Part shown: one piece after another, positions 8,101 to 17,278 of the stretch
How positions within the stretch are numbered: position 1 is the stretch's first letter
Layout of the letters: the number at the start of each line of letters is the position of its first letter
Source of the DNA: an uncultured Ellagibacter sp.
GTDB lineage: Bacteria; Actinomycetota; Coriobacteriia; Coriobacteriales; Eggerthellaceae
NCBI RefSeq assembly: GCF_934617235.1
Contig: NZ_CAKTTZ010000007.1
Location: 7,116-71,115, forward strand
Reading direction: 5' to 3'
Length of the DNA stretch: 64,000 nt
Notes under the pieces: generated by a model
What the model was told of the DNA's origin: nothing
Databases searched by the model: none
Seen by the model: the letters and a program-made list of their open reading frames with translations, nothing else
Position numbers and translations under genes: made by a program

Positions 8101-8213
8101 GATTGGATCGCCTCGAACAAACCCCGAGGCGCAATGGCGGGAATCACCGCCATGAGCAGGCACGACGCCAACGGCGTTGCCAGCATGAGCAATACCAATA
8201 ATGAAGCGTCCAT
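8091..8213 (-). CDS. Amino-terminal piece of HyfF in a different frame
   Basis: A 40-codon frame beginning MDASLLVLLMLATPLASCLL, three bases after the hyfE stop, with a single membrane helix. It corresponds to the first helix of other HyfF proteins, whose amino end has a similar LLLLTPL stretch. It stops at TGA (8091-8093). One extra base after TGTGC would join it smoothly to the main frame (SCA then LIAVLVFG), so this is most simply a one-base deletion, real or from sequencing. Alternatively it is translated as a separate small subunit coupled to the ATG at 8100 inside it. No slippery heptamer is seen. Confidence 0.7.
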   Translation of the reverse strand: MDASLLVLLMLATPLASCLLMAVIPAIAPRGLFEAIQSCA

Positions 8214-8216
8214 AAC

Positions 8217-8867
8217 CTATCCCTTCAATTCCATTAAGTCGTTCGCGTCAAGAGAGTTGGTTTTGCGGAAAATCTGCCTAACCACAAGCGCCATAACAAG
8301 CACGGCGAAGATGGCATCAGTCGCGATGCCGATTTCCACCAACTCTGGCGCATGCGGTGCCAACAAGGCCAACGTAACGTGAGAGCCGTTCTCCATCAGG
8401 CAGTAACCGAAAATCTGCTTGATGATGTTGCGCTGCGAGATGATGCACGTCAGGCCGATGAAGAAGTGTGCGAGCGAAATCGCGAGCGCGGGCTTGACCT
8501 CTGCAGCCGTATACAGGTCCACATGCTTGACCGCCGCAAAGCACACCAGTACCTCAATCGCGATGATTGCGATGCTTCGCGCGGGTGAAATCTTATTTTC
8601 GACTTCACCGGATTCCCCAAGCTTTTTAATGGTATAGAGCAAGATGCTCGGCACGAGAACGACCTTCGTAACGAATGCCGAGGCTGACCAAACAAACAGC
8701 TCGCTCGAATCCGTTGCGAAGCCAAGAGAGAGCAGCAGCAATACGAGAACAAACGATTGAAGCATGTAGAGCAAAGCGGATTTCTTGGCCGTTCTCGCGA
8801 GAACCACGACCGTCGATGTGACGATCAGCAAACCGCCTAAAATATTAACCAGCGTAAATCCTGTCAT
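8217..8867 (-). CDS. hyfE: Membrane subunit HyfE
   Basis: A 216-residue hydrophobic protein with about six or seven helices, the HyfE type of NuoK/MrpC-like subunit. It starts MTGFTLVNILGGLLIVTSTV at the ATG at 8867, right after TAAGGAGGAT; the open frame upstream of this is not used. A middle loop GESGEVENKISPARSI separates two helical bundles, and FGYCLMENGSHVTLALL near residue 160 is the NuoK-like signature containing the Glu of the proton path. Neighbours hyfD and hyfF are 10 and 3 bases away. Confidence 0.9.
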   Translation of the reverse strand: MTGFTLVNILGGLLIVTSTVVVLARTAKKSALLYMLQSFVLVLLLLSLGFATDSSELFVWSASAFVTKVVLVPSILLYTIKKLGESGEVENKISPARSIAIIAIEVLVCFAAVKHVDLYTAAEVKPALAISLAHFFIGLTCIISQRNIIKQIFGYCLMENGSHVTLALLAPHAPELVEIGIATDAIFAVLVMALVVRQIFRKTNSLDANDLMELKG

Positions 8868-8877
8868 GAGATCCTCC

Positions 8878-10335
8878 TTAATTGAGCCACGCGATGGCCA
8901 CGAAACCCGAGCACACAATCAGGATGATCAGCACGATGAACACGCCGGCCATTGCCTTCGGAAGCGGGCGCGCCTCCGCAACAGTCTCGGAGGGCTCTCC
9001 GGGAAGTGTCGAGCCCATCCATTTCAAGAACCAGGCGAACGAGCAAATCGACTCGATGATGGCTACGACAACGATGATCATGAGCGGGATGTTGCCGACA
9101 GCCGTCTCGAATCCGCCTGCCAGGATCGCGAACTTGCTGAAGAAGAGGCCGAAAGGAGGAACGCCACCGATAGCAAGCGCCGCAACCGCAAAGGAGACCG
9201 CGATAAGTGGCGCTTTCTTCCACAAGCCGCGGATATCCGTGAGCATGCGCGTGCCCATGCAGTAGCTCAATGCACCGGCAACCAGGAAGAAAAGGATCTT
9301 CGCGAACGCATGGTTGAAGATATGGGCAATGCCGCCCTCGAGAGCCAGTTCGGAACCGAAGATTGCGAAACCGAAGCCGAGGAACATATAAGACAGCTGA
9401 GCGATGGTCGAGAACGCCAGGAGGCGCTTGATATCCTTCTGCGGAAGATACATCGAGAAGGCGAAGACCATCGTCACGATGGCGCCCACAACGACAATCC
9501 ATCCGATCACCGGGTCCACGGGACCTGCGCATATGAGAGCGCGCGCGAAGATGTAAACGCCGACTTTAACCATGGATGCACCGTGCAAGTAAGCAGAAAC
9601 CGGCGTCGGCGCATTCATAGCGGAAGGCAGCCACATGTAGAACGACAGCTGAGCAGATTTGCCCCAAGCGGCAATGAGGATGCCGATCACGACAGCCGTC
9701 TTCCATCCACCTTCAAGCTGCGCGATGGCAGCAAGATCGAAGGTACCCGTCTGCATAAACAGAACCGCAGTGGCGCAGTACAGACCAAGGGAGGCTAGAT
9801 GCGTGATAATCAGCGCCTTCATAGCCGCCTTCTGGGAAGCTGGCGTGTTGTAGTAGCCGATCAACGACCAGGAGCAGGCGCCGGTGATCTCGAAAAACAC
9901 GAGCTGACCCAAAATAGTGGAGCTGAACACGACGCCCGCCATCGCACCGATGAAGGCGCAGAAAACGGCATAGAAGCGCTTGCGGTGCTTGTCAGGGTGC
10001 TCCTTGTTTCCCTCATTGAGGTAAGCGGTAGCGTAAATCGTCACCAGCATGCCGATGCCAACAAACGCCGTCGCAAGAAGGGAGCTCACGCGATCGACCG
10101 TGAGTCCGAATATCGTGACCGAGTCTAGGTGCAACAGCGGAGTCGTCGCGCCTTCCATGCCGTTCACCCAACATGATTGCATGCTGAACAGGCAGAAAAG
10201 AAGCGATATCGCGGAGGCCACAACGCACAGCCAGCGTGTCGCGGGACGTGGCGATATCAAGATCAGCAGCATCCCGATGAACGGAACCAAGATGGCCAAC
10301 GCTGGAACGAGCGTTGAAATAAAGCCGATAGTCAT
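8878..10335 (-). CDS. hyfD: Membrane proton-pump subunit HyfD
   Basis: A 485-residue NuoL/M/N-like antiporter subunit with about fourteen helices. Conserved parts are FFEITGACSWSLIGYY with the pump Glu at about 150, ALIITHLASLGLY, WGKSAQLSFYMWLPSAMNAP with the lysine in the interrupted helix, and GIAHIFNHAFAKILFFL. Group 4 hydrogenases of the Hyc kind have one such subunit; three (HyfB, HyfD, HyfF), as here, mark the Hyf kind and suggest more ion translocation per H2. This last step is inferred from family knowledge. Confidence 0.93.
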   Translation of the reverse strand: MTIGFISTLVPALAILVPFIGMLLILISPRPATRWLCVVASAISLLFCLFSMQSCWVNGMEGATTPLLHLDSVTIFGLTVDRVSSLLATAFVGIGMLVTIYATAYLNEGNKEHPDKHRKRFYAVFCAFIGAMAGVVFSSTILGQLVFFEITGACSWSLIGYYNTPASQKAAMKALIITHLASLGLYCATAVLFMQTGTFDLAAIAQLEGGWKTAVVIGILIAAWGKSAQLSFYMWLPSAMNAPTPVSAYLHGASMVKVGVYIFARALICAGPVDPVIGWIVVVGAIVTMVFAFSMYLPQKDIKRLLAFSTIAQLSYMFLGFGFAIFGSELALEGGIAHIFNHAFAKILFFLVAGALSYCMGTRMLTDIRGLWKKAPLIAVSFAVAALAIGGVPPFGLFFSKFAILAGGFETAVGNIPLMIIVVVAIIESICSFAWFLKWMGSTLPGEPSETVAEARPLPKAMAGVFIVLIILIVCSGFVAIAWLN

Positions 10336-10350
10336 CTTCAGACCTCCTTT

Positions 10351-11280
10351 CTACACACCGACGATGAGGAACACGAACGACAGAGCAGAGCAGCCGACGA
10401 TCATCCAGGTGTTGCGGGAAAGACTGTTGAAACGTGTACGCATAACCGTGTTCTCGATCACGGCGCAAATAAGGAAAACGATCGTGAGCTTGATATAGAG
10501 CCAGATAGTCCCAAACACCAACGCGGGCAGCGTGAGCTCGGCCGCGTTTCCAAACGGAACGAACAACGACACGAACAAGCCGGCCATGAGCATCTGTTTG
10601 AGCGTCATCGCGACCTTGAGGATTGCCAAGGACGGACCAGAGTACTCCGCGAGCGGGCCTTCCTGGATTTCCTGTTCAGCTTCCGCCATGTCGAAGGGCA
10701 GCTTGCCCAGCTCGACGTAACAGCATGCCGCCATGGCGCAACCTGCAATGACGATAGCTACCGGGGTGTCGATGGCGAATGCGCGCACAGCGGTGCACAT
10801 GTCGCCTAAGTTGGACATACCGGTCGAAAGCGCCACCGTGAACAGGGCAAGGATGATTGCGGGTTCGATAAGCGCACTCACGAGCAGCTCACGGATGCCG
10901 CCGACACTCGGGTAGGCGCCTGAGGAATCGACCGACGATAGCGCGAAGAAGAAGCGCGGCAGGACGAGCAGGTAGACGACAAGGATGAAGTCGCCCAGGA
11001 GCGGGATGGGGCTTTGCAGGGTGACAAGCGGAATCGCAGCGCCTAAAAGCAAAACCGTAGCCAGAAACAGTATCGGCATAATTCGGTACGGCAAGCCCGA
11101 ATTCTCCGTACGAAGGTCCTCGCGCTTGAAGAGCTTGACCAGGTCATAGTAATCCTGCAGGATGCTCGGGCCCTTACGTCCGTGCATCTTCGCACGCAAA
11201 ACGCGGCTGAAGCCGGAGAACAAAGGCGCCAATACGAGAAGCAGCAGAGGTTGGAGAATCGCCAAGAAAATTTCGTTCAT
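10351..11280 (-). CDS. hyfC: Membrane anchor subunit HyfC/HycD (NuoH-like)
   Basis: A 309-residue NuoH-like protein with eight or so helices that joins the hydrogenase module to the membrane arm. MHGRKGPSILQDYYDLVKLF at about residue 33 is the conserved cytoplasmic quinone-loop region of the family, and FDMAEAEQEIQEGPLAEYSG at about 198 is the acidic signature near the interface. Spaced 10 bases from hyfB and 15 from hyfD. Confidence 0.95.
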   Translation of the reverse strand: MNEIFLAILQPLLLLVLAPLFSGFSRVLRAKMHGRKGPSILQDYYDLVKLFKREDLRTENSGLPYRIMPILFLATVLLLGAAIPLVTLQSPIPLLGDFILVVYLLVLPRFFFALSSVDSSGAYPSVGGIRELLVSALIEPAIILALFTVALSTGMSNLGDMCTAVRAFAIDTPVAIVIAGCAMAACCYVELGKLPFDMAEAEQEIQEGPLAEYSGPSLAILKVAMTLKQMLMAGLFVSLFVPFGNAAELTLPALVFGTIWLYIKLTIVFLICAVIENTVMRTRFNSLSRNTWMIVGCSALSFVFLIVGV

Positions 11281-11290
11281 GATGCACCAC

Positions 11291-13309
11291 CTAACCCACA
11301 GCCACAGTCAGAATCAGCGAGATTCCGAGGACGATAACGATATAGCCGATATAGCGGCGGTAGTCTCCGCCCTCGACGCTTCTCGCGGCCACGCCGATTC
11401 GCTTGGCGATGCCTGTGACACCGTCAACCAGATATTTATCGGCAACGGGCTCGAGCTTTTTCAAGAAGCTGATCAGGCCCTCATAGGCGCGCATGACAAG
11501 AGACTTGCGTTCGACAATCGCATCGCGGGCGTCGTACATGGGACCGAAGAAACCGCGGACGTTCGTTGCGAAGGTGCCTGAGGAGGGAGGCATGGAGCGA
11601 TCCGGCAGATAGCCGCAGGCCCACGCGTCGTCGCGCACACCGGCGCCGTACTTAGCGTTGAAGATTCCCAAGATACCCCGGAGGAACAGGCAAAGAACAA
11701 AGAGCACAATCGCAACAACGAGGAGTGAAATCGCTGCGTACGAGCCTGGTATCGAAACGACAGTGCCAGACGCGATGGCAACGGAGGCGATGCCGAGCGT
11801 TGCGCTCGCGATATCCTGCATGATGGGAGCGAAGTACGCAATGCCCAAACCAAGCACGATGCACATCAACACGAGCAAAGCATTGCCGATAACCATGCTG
11901 GTTGGAACTTCGCGCATCTCATCGGAGAAGTCAACGCGCGGCTTGCCGGCGAAGGCAACACCGTAGCATTTGACGAAGCAGATGACCGCAAGGGCACCGG
12001 TGATGGCCAGGGCCGCCGCGGCAAACGCCATGAAGCCCATGACCAGGCCGTCCCCCTGAAGAGCTGCCGTCAGAAGCGACTGATAGGTGAACCACTCGGA
12101 AGCAAAGCCATTCAGCGGCGGGATGGCGCAAACGCACACAGCAGCAATGAGGAACATGATTGCCGTAACCGGCATGAACTTAGAAAGTCCGCCCATCTGA
12201 TCGATATTGCGCGTATGCGAACGGTAAATCATCGAACCTGCGCCAAGGAAGAGCGCGCCCTTGAACATCGCATGGTTGATAGTGTGGTACAGAGCAGCCA
12301 TAAGACCAAGAGCGGCAACAACGGAATTACTCATCGCGCAGCCGACAAGTGCGACGCCGACACCAATCAGGATAATGCCGATATTTTCAACAGACGAAAA
12401 CGCGAGAAGCTTCTTCACGTCATGTTCCATAAGGGCATAGGCAATGCCCAGCACACTCGAGACAACGCCGATGACCAAAACCGCAAGACCCCACCACAGT
12501 TGACAATCGGATCCTGCGAGCAGGTCAAACGCTACTTTCACGATACCGAAGATACCGATTTTGATCATGCCACCGGACATGAGCGCAGAAACGTTCGAAG
12601 GGGCCGCCGGATGGGCCTGGGGCAGCCAAGAATGGAACGGGAGCATACCGGCCTTGATGCCGAAGCCGACGAAGGCGAGGATAAACACGACCGAAGCCAG
12701 GCCGACGGGAAGCTCGAGCATTCTGAACGCGGAGAATTCGAAGCTGCCAGCCGCCCAAGCCATCACGAAGAATGCGATCATGATCATCATGAAGCCGATG
12801 TGCGCCATGACAAAGTACATAAAGCCGCCGCGTATCGACTGCTTTGTTTGGTCGAAAACGACGAGGAAGTACGACGTCAGAGACATCAGCTCGAAGAAGA
12901 CCAAGAACCAAAATGCATTGTCGGATAGCACCACGAGCAACATCGAGATTATGAACAGGTGCATGTAAAAACCGATTTGGCCAACACCGTGACCACGATA
13001 TTCATCAAAGTACGAGAAGCCGTAAATCCACGCCGAAACGGAGAGCAGCGAGATAACCACTACGATCAAGCCCGCCAATGGATTCCACAAGAGGGTGAAA
13101 TCTGCGAACCAAAAGACGGTTGGGGCGGTGAGAATCACGGGCTCACTAAAAAGAGCAAGCATGCCCGAACCGAGGCTCGCTAAGGCCGCAAGAATGCCGA
13201 ACAAGCAAGCGACAGTCTTAGAGGGACCATCCCAACGAATGAGCAAAAGGGAGAACAAGGCACCGGCGAGTGAAAGAGCGCCTGACGCCGCAAGTAATTC
13301 AACCATCAT
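11291..13309 (-). CDS. hyfB: Membrane proton-pump subunit HyfB (NuoL-like)
   Basis: A 672-residue NuoL-like protein with about sixteen helices. Conserved residues lie in FFELMSLTSYFLVVF (about 140), KAGMLPFHSWLPQAHPAAP (about 220), SSVENIGI (about 297) and YHTINHAMFKGALFLGAG (about 335). A long carboxy-terminal helix and loop include DDAWACGYLPDRSMPPSSGT, common to HyfB and HycC. Start: ATG at 13309 overlaps the hyfA stop; ATG at 13306, eight bases after GGAGG, is equally possible, and GTG at 13312 is less so. Confidence 0.94.
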   Translation of the reverse strand: MMVELLAASGALSLAGALFSLLLIRWDGPSKTVACLFGILAALASLGSGMLALFSEPVILTAPTVFWFADFTLLWNPLAGLIVVVISLLSVSAWIYGFSYFDEYRGHGVGQIGFYMHLFIISMLLVVLSDNAFWFLVFFELMSLTSYFLVVFDQTKQSIRGGFMYFVMAHIGFMMIMIAFFVMAWAAGSFEFSAFRMLELPVGLASVVFILAFVGFGIKAGMLPFHSWLPQAHPAAPSNVSALMSGGMIKIGIFGIVKVAFDLLAGSDCQLWWGLAVLVIGVVSSVLGIAYALMEHDVKKLLAFSSVENIGIILIGVGVALVGCAMSNSVVAALGLMAALYHTINHAMFKGALFLGAGSMIYRSHTRNIDQMGGLSKFMPVTAIMFLIAAVCVCAIPPLNGFASEWFTYQSLLTAALQGDGLVMGFMAFAAAALAITGALAVICFVKCYGVAFAGKPRVDFSDEMREVPTSMVIGNALLVLMCIVLGLGIAYFAPIMQDIASATLGIASVAIASGTVVSIPGSYAAISLLVVAIVLFVLCLFLRGILGIFNAKYGAGVRDDAWACGYLPDRSMPPSSGTFATNVRGFFGPMYDARDAIVERKSLVMRAYEGLISFLKKLEPVADKYLVDGVTGIAKRIGVAARSVEGGDYRRYIGYIVIVLGISLILTVAVG

Positions 13310-13896
13310 CACAACCTCCGCTCATTCCAGGAGTCCAGCATCATCACCTCGCTGGCATTTGCGCTCATGACGTTGCGATAGCGGGTTTCGCGATTGATTT
13401 CCTCGTCGGTGACGAGTTTAAGCGCGCCAGACAAGCAATTTGCAACACATTGGGGTTTACCAGCGGCCCCTGTGCAGAGGTCGCATTTAACAGCGATGGG
13501 AGAAACGCCAATTTCCCAAGTAATAAGGGGGCTTTGCCCCGCCGGGGCGGCGGGCGTCTTGTACATAACGCCCGCTACACCTGAAACCGGAGTTCCCGAA
13601 GGCTCTATCGCCCCATAGGGGCAAGCGATGGCGCATAATTTGCAGCCTATGCAACGCTGTTCATCCGTGCGAACCACGCCATCTTCAGCCTTGAGTGCTT
13701 CCACGGGACACACATTTACACAAGGGGCATCATCGCAGTGGTGGCATGTCACCACCGTGGATATGCCTCTGTTCGAAACGAAAATCAGTCGATGGCGCCG
13801 CTGCATCCCGGCCCTGCGATGGCTGCTTGCGCACGCCGCTTCGCATGTCTTGCAGCCAATGCACTTATCGGGATCGACAGCAATATATGAACTCAT
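13309..13896 (-). CDS. hyfA: Electron-transfer ferredoxin subunit HyfA/HycB type
   Basis: A 195-residue protein with four [4Fe-4S] cluster motifs: CIGCKTCEAAC (residues about 12-22), CHHCDDAPCVNVCP (about 51-64), CIGCKLCAIACP (about 81-92) and CDLC plus CVANC (about 140-156). It belongs to the HycB/HyfA/HydN group that carries electrons from formate dehydrogenase to hydrogenase. It lies between fdhF and hyfB, which fits the role of direct link. A second member of this group begins the operon. Confidence 0.93.
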   Translation of the reverse strand: MSSYIAVDPDKCIGCKTCEAACASSHRRAGMQRRHRLIFVSNRGISTVVTCHHCDDAPCVNVCPVEALKAEDGVVRTDEQRCIGCKLCAIACPYGAIEPSGTPVSGVAGVMYKTPAAPAGQSPLITWEIGVSPIAVKCDLCTGAAGKPQCVANCLSGALKLVTDEEINRETRYRNVMSANASEVMMLDSWNERRL

Positions 13897-13938
13897 GGGC
13901 GCCTCCTTTCTCTGAATAGTCGGCAGCCGTGAGAATCC

Positions 13939-16101
13939 TTATGCCGAATACTGATGAGCCGCCTCTCGAGCCAGATGCGCCTTCATTTCCGCGTAAAGCT
14001 TCTCAGCGTGCTGTTCGGCCCAAACCTGATCTTCGATTTGGGCAACCTGGCATGCAGAGAACTTGTCTTCGGGGGTGCCCGAAAGAGGGTCGGTGGCGTG
14101 CAGCGTCAAATCATTGCACTTGCCGATCCACCACTGATAGGTCATATAGACGGTACCGGGGTTAATGCGCTCATCAACCGCTGCGCGCGTGATGACCTTG
14201 CCGCGACGCGAGTAAACCCAAACAAGATCGCCGTCCTTGATGTTGCGCTCGTCTGCGTCCTTGGGGTTGATCTGCACGAAGCCCGGTTCGTCAGCAAGCT
14301 GCGCCAGCGTTTTGCAGTTGCCGGTCATCGAGCGGCAGGAGTAGTGGCCAACCTCGCGAACGGTACAAAGAATCAGCGGGTAGCCGTCATCGGGAAGCTC
14401 GGTCGGCTCAATCCATTCGTGAGTCATGAGCTTTGCCTTCTGGTTCGGCGTATTGAACTTGCCGCCAAGGTAAAGGTCGGGAGTACCCGGATGCTCAATG
14501 GTGGGAATCGGCCACTGGGCATGACCGAGGCCTTCCATCTTCTCGTAGGTTGCGCCATAAAACAGCGGGCACAGCTCGCGAACCTCGTCCCAAATCTCTT
14601 TCGTGTTGCGATAGCGCATCGGGTAGCCCATACGCGTCGAAAGCTCCTGGAAAATCTCCCAATCGTGCTTGCATTCGCCCTTCGGGGGCACCGCTGCCGT
14701 GAAGCGCTGGAAGGTACGGTCGGATGCGGTGAAGACGCCCTCGTGCTCACCCCAAGAGGTGCCGGGCAACACGACGTCTGCCATCGCGGTCGTCTGCGTC
14801 ATGAAGATATCCTGGCTGATGAGGAAGTCGATGTTCTCGAGCGTTTCCTTCATGTCGGCAGAATCGGGCTCGGTCTGCAGCGGGTCTTCGCCGAAGTTGT
14901 AGAAGGCACGGATTTTCTTTTCCTTAACGCCATGCGGAAGGTCGGTAAGCTTCGCACCCTCTTTAAGGGAGAGTCGCTCGGGCGGAAGGTTCCAAGCTTT
15001 CGCGAATTTCTCGCGGATAGCAGGGTCGGTAACTTTTTGGTAGCCCGGATACAGGCTCGGCCACATGCCCATGTCGCAGCTGCCCTGCACGTTGTTCTGG
15101 CCACGAACAGGCGCGACGCCGCAATGCGGGCGCGCAATCTGACCGGCAACGCAGGCGAGCGATGCAATTGCGTGAACAGTATGGACGCCCTGACGCTGCT
15201 GCGTAACGCCCATGCCCCAGCCGAGGATCGCCGTATCGGCAGTTGCATAGATACGCGCGGCTTCGCGAATATCATCAGCATCGACACCGCAAATCTCAGC
15301 GGAATACTCGGGGGTATAGCGCACAACAACCTCGAGCCACTCCTCGAATCCCTCGGTATGGGCGTCAATGAACGCCCTATCTTCGAGACCTTCCTTAATG
15401 ATGACATTTGCCATGGCGTTAAGGAAAGCGAGGTTTGAGCCGTTGTTGATCTGCAAGTGAATATCGGCGATGCGCGCAGTCTCGATAACGCGAGGGTCGA
15501 CGACGATGATTTTAGCGCCGCGCTCGCGGGCCTTGACGATGCGGCTCGCAACAATAGGATGGCTGGCGGCGGGATTATAGCCGATGAGCATGATGCAGTC
15601 TGCTTCCTCCATGCCTGGAATGGAAACGCTCATCGCACCGCTACCAAGCGTGTCGATAAGGCCGATAACCGACGGGCCGTGGCACGTGCGTGCGCAGTTG
15701 TCGATGTTGTTAGTGCCGATGCAAGCGCGCGTGAACTTCTGCATCACATAGTTCGCCTCATTGCCCGGGCCGCGAGACGAGCCGGTAAGCAAAATCGAAT
15801 CAGGCCCGTACTGCGCCTTGATTTCCATAAGGCGGCGCGCGGTGAAGTCGAGCGCTTCATCCCACGTAACGCGCTCGAGCTCGCCGCCCTTTTCGCGGCG
15901 AATCATGGGATGCAGGATTCGAGGCGTCAGAATCTTCGTGTCATTGATGAAATCGAATCCGCACAAGCCCTTAAGGCAAAGATTGCCTTCGTTGGTGATG
16001 CCGTTAAGCGGCTCGGCATCGACAACCATTCCGTTCTCGACAACCAGGTTCAACTTGCAGCCCGCACCGCAGTACGGGCAAACTGCCATATGTTTTTCCA
16101 T
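13939..16101 (-). CDS. fdhF: Formate dehydrogenase H, cysteine form
   Basis: A 720-residue molybdopterin enzyme that oxidises formate to CO2. The amino end binds one [4Fe-4S] cluster through Cys8, Cys11, Cys15 and Cys42 (CPYCGAGC and LCLKG). The active-site residue is Cys140 in NCARTCHGPSV, exactly where E. coli FdhF has selenocysteine; His141 is kept. Carboxy-terminal molydopterin-dinucleotide binding region is present (GHYSCRSMTGNCKTL). The ATG at 16101, seven bases after AAGGGG, gives the E. coli amino end; a longer frame exists upstream but overlaps the hydN end. Whether molybdenum or tungsten is used cannot be told. Confidence 0.95.
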   Translation of the reverse strand: MEKHMAVCPYCGAGCKLNLVVENGMVVDAEPLNGITNEGNLCLKGLCGFDFINDTKILTPRILHPMIRREKGGELERVTWDEALDFTARRLMEIKAQYGPDSILLTGSSRGPGNEANYVMQKFTRACIGTNNIDNCARTCHGPSVIGLIDTLGSGAMSVSIPGMEEADCIMLIGYNPAASHPIVASRIVKARERGAKIIVVDPRVIETARIADIHLQINNGSNLAFLNAMANVIIKEGLEDRAFIDAHTEGFEEWLEVVVRYTPEYSAEICGVDADDIREAARIYATADTAILGWGMGVTQQRQGVHTVHAIASLACVAGQIARPHCGVAPVRGQNNVQGSCDMGMWPSLYPGYQKVTDPAIREKFAKAWNLPPERLSLKEGAKLTDLPHGVKEKKIRAFYNFGEDPLQTEPDSADMKETLENIDFLISQDIFMTQTTAMADVVLPGTSWGEHEGVFTASDRTFQRFTAAVPPKGECKHDWEIFQELSTRMGYPMRYRNTKEIWDEVRELCPLFYGATYEKMEGLGHAQWPIPTIEHPGTPDLYLGGKFNTPNQKAKLMTHEWIEPTELPDDGYPLILCTVREVGHYSCRSMTGNCKTLAQLADEPGFVQINPKDADERNIKDGDLVWVYSRRGKVITRAAVDERINPGTVYMTYQWWIGKCNDLTLHATDPLSGTPEDKFSACQVAQIEDQVWAEQHAEKLYAEMKAHLAREAAHQYSA

Positions 16102-16130
16102 GAGAAACCCCTTACTAGCAAGTGTTGACT

Positions 16131-16661
16131 TCACGAATGCACATGCGATTCAGCGGACATTGCTGCGTGGACGCGCTTTTCTTTTGCCAAGTTGTCCAGA
16201 TAATCCTGGTCGACGAGCATCAAGCCGTTTGTCAGACATGCGGTTACACAAGCAGGGCCTTCCGGTCGTTCAGCGCAAAGGTCGCACTTGATTACAACGG
16301 GAGCCCAACCGCAATTGACCTCGAGGTTGCCAAGGCGTCTCGTTTTGATCCTCGACTTGATCGAAATCGCTCCAAACGGGCAAGCGAGTACGCAGTTGTG
16401 GCAACCGATACACTTCTCCTCGTGAACCCCTACTCGATTTTCGTCAGAGTACAAACAACCTGTCGGACAAGATTTGACACAGGGAGCATCAACACAGTGA
16501 TGGCAGGTGATCGGCGTTGATACTCTCAACGTGCTGACGAACTGCAAACGCGGCTCCCCGGGTCCTCCTGGAGCATCGTGAGCCTGAAGACACGCCGCAA
16601 GGCATGTCTTGCACCCAATGCACCTGTCAGGGTTTGCTGCAACGAATTTCCTTGCGTTCAT
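16131..16661 (-). CDS. hydN: HydN/HycB-like four-cluster ferredoxin
   Basis: A 176-residue ferredoxin with four cluster motifs: CIGCKTCLAACLQAH (about 14-28), CHHCVDAPCVKSCP (about 54-67), CIGCHNCVLACP (about 84-95), and CDLC with CVTAC (about 127-142). It is a paralogue of HyfA and is first in the operon, 29 bases before fdhF. It probably forms the electron-carrying partner of formate dehydrogenase. GGGGGGAAGG precedes the ATG. The symbol follows the E. coli gene paired with formate dehydrogenase H; orthology is not proven. Confidence 0.88.
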   Translation of the reverse strand: MNARKFVAANPDRCIGCKTCLAACLQAHDAPGGPGEPRLQFVSTLRVSTPITCHHCVDAPCVKSCPTGCLYSDENRVGVHEEKCIGCHNCVLACPFGAISIKSRIKTRRLGNLEVNCGWAPVVIKCDLCAERPEGPACVTACLTNGLMLVDQDYLDNLAKEKRVHAAMSAESHVHS

Positions 16662-16765
16662 TCATTTTCCTTCCCCCCATTATTTGCTGATTTTCCGCGC
16701 AGTATTTGCCCCAAAGACGACTGGCAAATCACAAGAAATTCGATTTTTGTTTTACGCGTAATGAA

Positions 16766-16795
16766 ACTATACCGACCGAAATTTAAGCTTGTCAA
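16766..16795 (-). promoter_or_regulatory. Main promoter of the formate hydrogenlyase operon
   Basis: On the minus strand TTGACA (16790-16795), an 18-base spacer and TATAGT (16766-16771) make a near-consensus sigma-70 promoter. It would give a 5' untranslated leader of about 100 bases before hydN. The surrounding stretch 16662-17190 is markedly AT-rich compared with the genes and holds no convincing reading frame. No FhlA-type or sigma-54 site was recognised. Confidence 0.7.
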
Positions 16796-17189
16796 TTTAG
16801 TGAACAGTCGCTCGATAAGCGAGGGGTAAATCACGGTAGTCGGAGCAGATTCCCAGGTCAACTATGGTGTCTTACGCTTTTACGCGCCTGATTTCCAATG
16901 CTGTGCCCCGATTGCCCAATCACCGTTGAAAGAAGAAATATGGCATTGTAGTTTGTATCATATTTGTAATACCGATAATTCTATTTCCCAAGTTGAGAGC
17001 GATACGAGATGCTAAATTCGGAAGATTTCCAAGTAAAAATCAGCTGATTACTCTGTCGTTTCATTAAATTTGAACAAGTGAGTTAATTGGAATCAAATAT
17101 CCCAAAAATAGGACATGTAATTTCACTCATTTTTGACTTGCATTCCCAATTATTCGGTAGAAGGCACCGAGACAAGGGGCACTGCACAA

Positions 17190-17252
17190 AAATAGCCTCC
17201 TGAGTATTTTGGAATAAGCGAGCTTCGTGCTCTTCCTTAACACCCAGGAGGC
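17190..17252 (-). terminator. Terminator after the trigger factor gene
   Basis: On the minus strand GCCTCCTG (17245-17252) pairs with CAGGAGGC (17195-17202), with a small inner hairpin GAGC/GCTC, and TATTTTTG follows. It lies about 25 bases after the stop and separates this gene from the hydrogenlyase operon. Confidence 0.65.
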
Positions 17253-17278
17253 GACTCTGTATAACTAGAAACTATTTG

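Noticed and set aside
15680..15690. Selenocysteine in FdhF
   Set aside because: The codon at the active site is for Cys (NCARTCHGPSV), and no TGA is present in the gene.
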